In this document: positions 6,523 to 11,738 of the stretch, in pieces
Layout of the letters: every line of letters begins with the position of its first letter
Position numbering within the stretch: the first letter of the stretch is position 1
Source of the DNA: Actinomycetes bacterium
Lineage (GTDB): Bacteria; Actinomycetota; Acidimicrobiia; Acidimicrobiales; Palsa-688
NCBI GenBank assembly: GCA_021798075.1
Contig: JAJZYO010000032.1
Span: forward strand, 1-11,738
DNA length: 11,738 nucleotides
Direction of reading: 5' to 3'
The notes under the pieces: generated by a model
The model's input: the letters and a program-made list of their open reading frames with translations, nothing else
What the model was told of the DNA's origin: nothing
Databases searched by the model: none
Position numbers and translations under genes: made by a program

Positions 6523-7977
6523 TCAGATCCCGATCAACGGGCTCACCATCTCGCCGATGAGGAACAGTACGACGCACGCGGCCACCGCGTCCAGCAAGAG
6601 CGCCCGCACGAGACGGCGGAACCCGTCGGCGCGCCGGCCCGGCGAGGCCAGCAACCGGAACGCAAGGCGATGGGTGCCTCCCCACGCTTGCCCGCACCGT
6701 CGGAGCAACTGGCGCGGCCCGAGGTAGGCGAGCCCGAGACCGGGGAAGCCCGGGCCGGCGGGCCCCTGGGCGGCCGACGTTGCCCCCGCCACCGCTCCCG
6801 AGGTGACCAGGGTGGCGGCGCCCCCTGTGGCCTGCGCCCACCCGGGCGCGCTGACCAGGCGCCAGGTCGAGGCTGCCCGATGCTTGAGCACGGGCCGCAC
6901 CGCCACGTCTGGGACGGTGGCCGCGACCACTGGGCGCTGCGGTCCGCCCTGGAGCGCCTGGGAAGCCCTGGGGTCGCCCTGGGCCTGGCGCACCCTGCCA
7001 GCCAGGTCTGCGCACCCCATCGACGAAAGCAGCTCCTCCAGGGCCGCGGCCCACTCCGCCGGGCTGGGCCGGCCGGGCACGTCCACCACGGACAGCGAAC
7101 GCTCGCACAGCTCCCACAGCCCGGGCATGTCGGGCAGCCGCCTCCAGGAGCGCGGGAGCTCGAGGTCGATGCTCACCTTGTCGCCCGACCGTTGGCGCGC
7201 CTGGAGGGGGAAATGGGCTGCGCCCACCACCCGCAAGAAGGCCAGCCCCAGCGCGTAGCGGTCAGAAGAGGCCGTAGGCGCCACCCCCGGAGCCAGGGCC
7301 GGGTCGTCCCAGTTGGGAGTCGTGGGCCGGCGGGGAACGCTCGCTGGCCCGGCTCCTACCTCCACCACGGTGGCCCCGTCGCAGTCGAGGACGTACACGG
7401 CAGGGACTGGGTCGAGCGACCAGAGGACGTTCTTGGCCGAGAGGTCACCGTGCACGGCCAGGCCCGGGCGCCCGCCGTCGCCCTGCCACACCTCGAGCAG
7501 CCGAGCCAGCGCGTAGACGACGGCTACCCGGGCCGCCGCTCCCGGCGCCGGCACGACCGTCCCGTACGCGACCGTGATGCGGTCCGGGTCGCTCGCCAGG
7601 TAAGAGAGGGTCGCTAGCCGGGGGCCGCCCTCGCGGTGGCGCAGCCAGAAGCAGCCCGGGGCCCTCGGCACGAGCGCCCCGAGCGCAAGCTCGGGCTCCT
7701 GGCCCACCACCCAGGCGACCGGCCAGGCCGACGAAGCGCGCACTCGGGCAGCCAGCGCCGGGTCGGCGCCGTCCAAGGCACCGAGAAAGGAAACGGTCGG
7801 CGTGAGCTCGGGCGCCGGCCTGGGCCGGCGGAACTGCTTGTAGACCAGGCCGCCTCCATCGGCCCCAGGCGCCTCCGCCTTCCGCACTTCGAACACGCGC
7901 CCTTCGCCTCCCTCCGCCACGAGGTCGCCGAGCACGAGCGCACGCAGCTGCACTCGGCTCGAGAGCACGCCAGGCAC
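6523..7977 (-). CDS. Atypical Ser/Thr protein-kinase-like protein with C-terminal membrane anchor (YegI-like)
   Basis: This is a protein-kinase fold of the divergent YegI type that works with vWA and PP2C proteins. Numbering uses the GTG at 7977 (484 residues). The glycine loop is LVAEGGEGRVFEV (about 19-31), the ATP-binding lysine is K47 in LVYKQF, and the catalytic loop is VHGDLSAKNVLW (H175-G-D178-N183 region). The magnesium loop is VLDCDGATVV in place of DFG, and the activation-segment end is NWDDPAL, followed by SSDRYALGLAFL with the structural Asp. All residues needed for ATP binding seem to be present. After residue about 330 comes a Gly/Ala-rich linker, then a basic stretch and one hydrophobic helix (about 459-477, ALLLDAVAACVVLFLIGEM) at the very C-terminus, suggesting a tail anchor. 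The start is uncertain: GTGs at 7968 and 7953 are also possible, and a purine-rich AGAAGG lies close upstream. The longer open frame to 8133 overlaps the dehydrogenase and looks like non-coding shadow. Confidence 0.85.
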   Translation of the reverse strand: MPGVLSSRVQLRALVLGDLVAEGGEGRVFEVRKAEAPGADGGGLVYKQFRRPRPAPELTPTVSFLGALDGADPALAARVRASSAWPVAWVVGQEPELALGALVPRAPGCFWLRHREGGPRLATLSYLASDPDRITVAYGTVVPAPGAAARVAVVYALARLLEVWQGDGGRPGLAVHGDLSAKNVLWSLDPVPAVYVLDCDGATVVEVGAGPASVPRRPTTPNWDDPALAPGVAPTASSDRYALGLAFLRVVGAAHFPLQARQRSGDKVSIDLELPRSWRRLPDMPGLWELCERSLSVVDVPGRPSPAEWAAALEELLSSMGCADLAGRVRQAQGDPRASQALQGGPQRPVVAATVPDVAVRPVLKHRAASTWRLVSAPGWAQATGGAATLVTSGAVAGATSAAQGPAGPGFPGLGLAYLGPRQLLRRCGQAWGGTHRLAFRLLASPGRRADGFRRLVRALLLDAVAACVVLFLIGEMVSPLIGI

Positions 7978-7994
7978 GGCCTTCTCTGGCCCCC

Positions 7995-8975
7995 TCAGTA
8001 GCCGGCAGCCGGGTCTACCGTCCCCACCAGCGGGAGCCCGGCGGCGAAGCGCTCTACGTTTTGCTTGATGCGCTCGGCCAGGAGGGGGCGGATCATCTCC
8101 TCCGTGTCGGCGCTGTGAGGGGTGATGAGGCAATTGGGGAACGACCAGAGCGGGTGGCCGTCGGGCAAGGGCTCGGGGTCGGTGACATCGAGCGCCGCAC
8201 CGCCGATCCGGCCTTCACGGAGGGCCCCGACCAGAGCCTCGGTACCCACGTGGCGTCCCCGGGCCACGTTGACCAGCCAGGCGTCGCGGCCCATGAGGGA
8301 AAGCTCCTTCTCCCCGATCACATGGACGGTTTCGGGGACGAGGGCGAGGGCCACGAAGACGACGAGGGCCCCAGGTAACGTCGTTGCCAGCTCCGAGGCC
8401 GGTAAGACGCGTGCCGCCCCGGCCAGTGGCCTCGGGTCGCGGCGCACGACCGTCGCGGTGGTCCCAAAGGGGGCCAGGAGCCGCAGCAGTTGCTCCGCGA
8501 TCCCACCACCGCCCAGGATGGTCACGTCGGCGCCGTAAAGCGAGATGCCAGCGGGCTTGCCCCATGAGGTGGCCCGCGCCCTCTCGGGCAGGTGCCGCAA
8601 GCCGGCTAGGGCGAGCGCCAGGGCGTGCTCGGCCACTGGCTTGGCGTAGCTCCCCTTGGCGCTGGTCCAGGTCATCCCGGCAAAGCGGGGGTCGGTTATG
8701 ACGCCGGCCTCGACCACCCGTTCGATGCCGGCGTGGGGCAGCTGTACCCAACGGGCTTCGGGGTGCGAGGCCAGGATCTCCCGCAGTCCCTCGGGCCCGC
8801 CCAGCCAGATGACGCCGTCGGCCTTGCCCCCATCGTCGACGACGGCGCCGCCGCCGGCGAGGACGGCCTGGCGGGCGTCCACCAGGAGGGCGGAGGTGCG
8901 GTCGGAACGTCCCTTTCGCGCGGGCGCCCGCTCGGGAGCCACGAGCAACCTCGGAACGGCACCACCTCGGTCCAC
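7995..8975 (-). CDS. D-isomer-specific 2-hydroxyacid dehydrogenase
   Basis: This is an NAD(P)-dependent oxidoreductase that interconverts a 2-hydroxy acid and a 2-keto acid in the cytosol; the substrate cannot be told from sequence. The 326-residue protein has a substrate-binding N-terminal half with WVQLPHAGIERVVEAG. It continues with AKPVAEHALALALAGLRHLP and a Rossmann loop VTILGGGGIAEQLLRLL (about 151-167). The catalytic triad is R239 in VNVARGRHV, E268 in DVTDPEPLPDGHPLW and H287 in ITPHSAD. The GTG at 8975 is chosen; no clear ribosome binding site precedes it, so the transcript may be nearly leaderless. It is the first gene of the probable operon with the kinase (17 bp downstream), the vWA and the PP2C genes. 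Whether it is functionally tied to the phosphorylation module is unknown. Confidence 0.9.
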   Translation of the reverse strand: MDRGGAVPRLLVAPERAPARKGRSDRTSALLVDARQAVLAGGGAVVDDGGKADGVIWLGGPEGLREILASHPEARWVQLPHAGIERVVEAGVITDPRFAGMTWTSAKGSYAKPVAEHALALALAGLRHLPERARATSWGKPAGISLYGADVTILGGGGIAEQLLRLLAPFGTTATVVRRDPRPLAGAARVLPASELATTLPGALVVFVALALVPETVHVIGEKELSLMGRDAWLVNVARGRHVGTEALVGALREGRIGGAALDVTDPEPLPDGHPLWSFPNCLITPHSADTEEMIRPLLAERIKQNVERFAAGLPLVGTVDPAAGY

Positions 8976-9014
8976 GGTAGACCGAAACTATCAACAAAGG
9001 TCACCCTTACACCG
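8968..9014 (-). promoter_or_regulatory. Candidate promoter and inverted repeat at the dehydrogenase start
   Basis: The stretch 8981-9012 is unusually AT-rich for this window. On the minus strand it contains GATAGT/TAGTTT (8985-8992), a plausible -10 element that would place the transcript start within a few bases of the GTG at 8975. No good -35 was found. An inverted repeat, CGGTC-N7-GACCG (8968-8984), straddles the start codon and could be an operator or a start-codon hairpin. This promoter would drive the dehydrogenase-kinase-vWA-PP2C operon. Confidence 0.35.
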
Positions 9015-9091
9015 CGTCGCTGCCCCGTTTGCCCTCCGGCCAGGCCCGCACGCCTCAGGCCAGCTCGCTCCGTCAGGGAGGGGCCTGGGCG

Positions 9092-9162
9092 CCGAGCAGG
9101 AGGCCGGCCTCTCGGTCTGGTGCCTACGCTCCCGGCAGGGAGGCGACCTCTCGGTCTGCTGC
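9092..9162. repeat. Imperfect direct repeat flanking the MMPL stop codon
   Basis: Two imperfect copies of about 32-33 bp, at 9092-9123 and 9130-9162, share the identical 12-mer CCTCTCGGTCTG, offset by 39 bp. The MMPL stop codon (9124-9126) lies between them, so one copy encodes the end of the protein (DREVASLPGA) and the other is in the 3' non-coding gap. This looks like a local duplication of the gene's last codons. The gap 8976-9123 holds no other clear gene; it also includes the 10-bp palindrome AGGCCGGCCT at 9101-9110. Confidence 0.6.
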
Positions 9163-11559
9163 CGCGCTCGGGGTGGGGGGCTCTAGAGGCTCAGGCGAGG
9201 CCGGGCGCGACGGCCACCAGTTCCAACGGCCGAGCAGGGCTACCGTCGATGGGACGAGGAGGGTCCTCACCAAGAACGTGTCCATCAACACCCCGATGGC
9301 CAGCCCGAAGCCGACATCGCGGACCTGCCCCGACCCAGGGCCGCTCGCCTCGAACGCGAGCACGGCGAAGGTCCCGGCCAGCACCATCCCCGCCGAAGTC
9401 ACGGTCGGCCCCGTCCTCCCGACGGCCCTGATGACCGCCTTGCCCAACCCGTGGTGGCGCGCTTCCTCGCGGATGCGCGTCATGACCAAGATGTTGTAGT
9501 CCTCGCCCAGCGCGAGCAGGAAGATAAACATCAAGAACGGCAGGATGAACGTGATCCCGTTCGACCCACCCAGGTCGATGAAGACGACCGTCGAGACGCC
9601 GAGGGCAGCGAGGTAGGAGAGCCCGACGCTCACTATCAGGTAGAGAGGCGCTACCAGGCTGCGCAGGACGAGCGCCAGCAGGAGGCCGATAGCCGCGATC
9701 GCGACCGGGATGATCTCGATCATGTCGTGGTTCGACGTGCTGCTCACGTCGTAGAGCCCGGCGGCTTCCCCGGCTACGCCGCTCTGGCTCGCCCCCGAGG
9801 CCACGCCGGCGGCCGTTACCGCCCGCCGCACTGCCGGGGTCACCCGCATCGCCGCGGTACCTCCTTGCGGCCCGGCCACGAGGTCGGCTTCCCACTGCAC
9901 CACCCGGCCGTCCGACGAGACCAGTTCCACGAGCGAACGGTAAGCGCCGTACTCAGCCGGCGGCACCTTGGCCCGTAACGGCACCGGCTCCGGCAAGGAG
10001 AGCGCGGCCGGGGGCCCCAGTTCGGTATGGAGGGCTTCGATCTGGGCGGAAGTGAGCACTGTGCCGTTGGGGTCGAGCGGCCCCACCAGCTGGCTGAACA
10101 GATGCGAGCGCTCCAAGGCGTCCTGCGCCCGCAAAAGGGGTGAGGCGTCGTCCCACACGCTCGTCTTGTAAGCGAACACGAGATTGGCCGGGTTGGCCGC
10201 CGCGGCCGGGAAATGCCGGGCCAGGAGGGCGTTGCCCACGGCCGCGTCGGAACCTTTGGGAGCACTGAGCGCTCCCCCGAAACCCGACGAGTAGTAGCCG
10301 AGCGCGGCTACGGAGAGCGCGACGAAAAGCGCCACGCCTGCCGCCAAAGTACGGCCGGGCCGGGCCAACAGACGGGCCGCGACAGCGCCCCACCAACCTT
10401 CCACTGACCCCTCTGCGGTGCTCGCATCCGCCCCGTCGGGCCCAGCCGTCACCCGAGCGGGCCAGAACGCGGCCCGCCCCAGGACGGCCAGCAGCGCCGG
10501 CAGCAAGGTCAGGCCCGCCAGCAGCATCACGCCGATCCCGATGGCGAGCGGCACGCCGAGGTCGTGGTAGAGCCCGAAGCTCGCCAGCAAGAGGCTGAGC
10601 AACGCGAACACGACGGTGGCGGCGGAGGCCGTTATCGATTCTCCCACCCGGGCGAGCGAACGAGCGACGGCATCGGCCGGCGACAGCCCCCGTCGCAGCT
10701 CCTCCCTGGTGCGGAACACCAAGAAGAGCCCGTAGTCGGTGCCGGCGCCGAGCGTGAGCACGATCAGCAGCAGCTCGGTGATCTCGGAGATCTTGAGCCC
10801 GCCGGACCCGAGCCCCCCGATCAACCGCATGGATATGACGAGCGCCACGGCGGCTGGGGCCAACGTGACGAGAGGCGCCAAGACCGAACGGAAGATGAGC
10901 AGCAACAAGACGATGATGAACAGGAAGGAAAGGTCCTGGACTTTGCTGCCCGTTCGTTGGGACGCCGCCTGGTTGGCGACGTTGGTGGCCACCGGGCCCG
11001 CGAGGTGCAGCTCCAGCCCGAGACGCCGGGCCGCCGGGCTCTGGTCGAACTTGGAGACCTGCCTCGCGAGCGCGTCGAGGACCGGCTTCTGGCCAGAGAT
11101 ATTGGTCAGTGCCACCCGGGCGGTGGCCACGACCTCGGCCGCCTCCCCGTCTTTGGAGATTCCCACGACCTTCGCCCCGATGATGCGGGGGACGGTGCGC
11201 ACCTCGGCCGCTTCCTTCGCGACTTCGGCCATGTCGGCCACGTTCAGTTGGCGTCCGGCAGGCTGGCCCGCCGAGGCGACGAGCAGGATCTGGCTCTCGC
11301 TGCTCACGCTCCCGAGCAAGGGGGTGGCGAGCGTGGTGGCCCGTGAGCTCGGGGCGTTGGCCGGCAGGAACTGGCTGTTGTTGTTGTTGATCTCGCTCCC
11401 CATCGATGGCAGGGCGATGGTCGCGACAACGGCGGCCGCCACCCAGGCGAGGATCACCAACCAGCGGGCCCGCACCGAGAACGTGCCGAGCGCGGCGAAC
11501 ACGCGCTCTGTCCGGTTGGTCGCGTGGCCGCTCGCGCCGGAAACGGAGTTGGCAGTCAT
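9124..11559 (-). CDS. MMPL/RND-family membrane transporter
   Basis: This is a large proton-driven inner-membrane exporter of the MMPL type; substrates in the family are mostly lipids or amphiphiles, and the one here cannot be told. From the ATG at 11559 it has 811 residues; a GTG six bases upstream is also possible. It shows the duplicated RND plan. TM1 (about 33-52) and a soluble porter loop (about 55-205) precede a five- to six-helix block (about 210-365). A long linker, TM7 (about 405-423), a second porter loop (about 425-612) and a second helix block (about 614-780) follow. The paired proton-relay motifs are GTDYGLFLVFRTREE (Asp about 275) and GEDYNILVMTRIREE (Asp about 687), each followed by the conserved basic, acidic loop. 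The C-terminus is short and Pro-rich with no long cytoplasmic domain. It may share transcription with the upstream ClpP-family gene, but a hairpin lies between them. Confidence 0.93.
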   Translation of the reverse strand: MTANSVSGASGHATNRTERVFAALGTFSVRARWLVILAWVAAAVVATIALPSMGSEINNNNSQFLPANAPSSRATTLATPLLGSVSSESQILLVASAGQPAGRQLNVADMAEVAKEAAEVRTVPRIIGAKVVGISKDGEAAEVVATARVALTNISGQKPVLDALARQVSKFDQSPAARRLGLELHLAGPVATNVANQAASQRTGSKVQDLSFLFIIVLLLLIFRSVLAPLVTLAPAAVALVISMRLIGGLGSGGLKISEITELLLIVLTLGAGTDYGLFLVFRTREELRRGLSPADAVARSLARVGESITASAATVVFALLSLLLASFGLYHDLGVPLAIGIGVMLLAGLTLLPALLAVLGRAAFWPARVTAGPDGADASTAEGSVEGWWGAVAARLLARPGRTLAAGVALFVALSVAALGYYSSGFGGALSAPKGSDAAVGNALLARHFPAAAANPANLVFAYKTSVWDDASPLLRAQDALERSHLFSQLVGPLDPNGTVLTSAQIEALHTELGPPAALSLPEPVPLRAKVPPAEYGAYRSLVELVSSDGRVVQWEADLVAGPQGGTAAMRVTPAVRRAVTAAGVASGASQSGVAGEAAGLYDVSSTSNHDMIEIIPVAIAAIGLLLALVLRSLVAPLYLIVSVGLSYLAALGVSTVVFIDLGGSNGITFILPFLMFIFLLALGEDYNILVMTRIREEARHHGLGKAVIRAVGRTGPTVTSAGMVLAGTFAVLAFEASGPGSGQVRDVGFGLAIGVLMDTFLVRTLLVPSTVALLGRWNWWPSRPASPEPLEPPTPSAAADREVASLPGA

Positions 11560-11619
11560 GCGCACCTATTCTCTACCGCCGGCGGGCTTCACCGGCATAG
11601 GGGATCACCCACATATGCC

Positions 11620-11637
11620 CCGGAGGTAGCCCTCCGG
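11620..11637 (-). terminator. Perfect hairpin after the ClpP-family gene, possible terminator
   Basis: CCGGAGG-TAGC-CCTCCGG forms a perfect seven-base-pair, GC-rich stem with a four-base loop about ten bases after the stop codon of the upstream partial gene. There is no run of T after it on the minus strand, so it fits the U-tract-poor hairpins common in high-GC actinobacteria, and its strength as a terminator is uncertain. A second weaker stem, GCCGG/CCGGC (11578-11596), lies nearer the MMPL start. Confidence 0.45.
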
Positions 11638-11646
11638 TGACGGATT

Positions 11647-11738
11647 TCACCGCCGGCCGGGCTCGAGCACGAAGTCCACGAGCCCGTAAGCGAGCGCCTC
11701 ACCGGCCGAGAGCCACCGGCCGAAGGAGAGGTCCGCCT
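11647..11738 (-). CDS. ClpP-family (S14) peptidase, C-terminal end only
   Basis: Only the last 30 codons are in the window. They read ADLSFGRWLSAGEALAYGLV followed by DFVLEPGRR and a TGA stop. The pattern DxxxxRWLSAxEAxxYGLVDxV is typical of the C-terminal helix region of ClpP-type protease subunits, especially the actinobacterial ClpP paralogs that lack the usual final tail. The catalytic Ser, His and Asp lie outside the window, so activity cannot be judged. Enoyl-CoA hydratase-like relatives end differently. The coding frame runs off the right edge. It may be upstream of the MMPL gene in the same direction, with 81 bp and a hairpin between them. Confidence 0.7.
   Translation of the reverse strand, partial: ADLSFGRWLSAGEALAYGLVDFVLEPGRR

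Noticed and set aside
5989..7617. Long plus-strand open frame of 542 codons
   Set aside because: It is antisense to the vWA and kinase genes, which carry complete motif sets; its composition is biased and has no domain.
7978..8133. N-terminal extension of the kinase frame into the dehydrogenase gene
   Set aside because: It would overlap the conserved C-terminal end of the dehydrogenase and has no kinase-related sequence; GTG codons just after the dehydrogenase stop give a natural start.

Overview
This is a gene-dense, very high-GC window typical of an actinobacterium. GTG starts, 4-base GTGA stop/start overlaps, a ClpP-family C-terminus, an MMPL transporter and TreY/TreZ fit an Acidimicrobiia-like or other non-model actinobacterium, but the class-level placement is a guess. 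No rRNA, tRNA, CRISPR array, transposase or phage gene was seen.

Layout from left to right. (1) 1-865 (minus) is the N-terminal half of treZ, and 862-3651 (minus) is complete treY. They are translationally coupled and form the pathway that turns the reducing end of alpha-1,4-glucans into trehalose. (2) A 79-bp divergent gap leads to lgt (3731-4810, plus), the first enzyme of lipoprotein maturation. Its disordered C-terminal tail runs about 100 bp, tail to tail, into the next gene. (3) 4709-8975 (minus) is a probable four-gene operon. Its transcription order is a D-2-hydroxyacid dehydrogenase, an atypical membrane-anchored Ser/Thr-kinase-like protein, a TerY/YegL-type vWA protein and a PP2C phosphatase. 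The last three match the kinase/vWA/PP2C triad known from E. coli yegI-yegL-yegK and the TerY-P modules. This is the most interesting system in the window. (4) 9124-11559 (minus) is a complete MMPL/RND-family exporter. (5) 11647-11738 (minus) is the C-terminal end of a ClpP-family protease gene, separated from the MMPL gene by a perfect hairpin.

The triad suggests reversible Ser/Thr phosphorylation near the membrane. The kinase phosphorylates an unknown target, the PP2C reverses this, and the MIDAS-bearing vWA protein probably serves as scaffold or substrate. The leading dehydrogenase may simply share the promoter. The PP2C carries a 15-bp tandem repeat that inserts a low-complexity acidic linker into its catalytic domain. 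The trehalose, lipoprotein and transporter genes look like ordinary chromosomal housekeeping genes, so no clear genomic island is visible.
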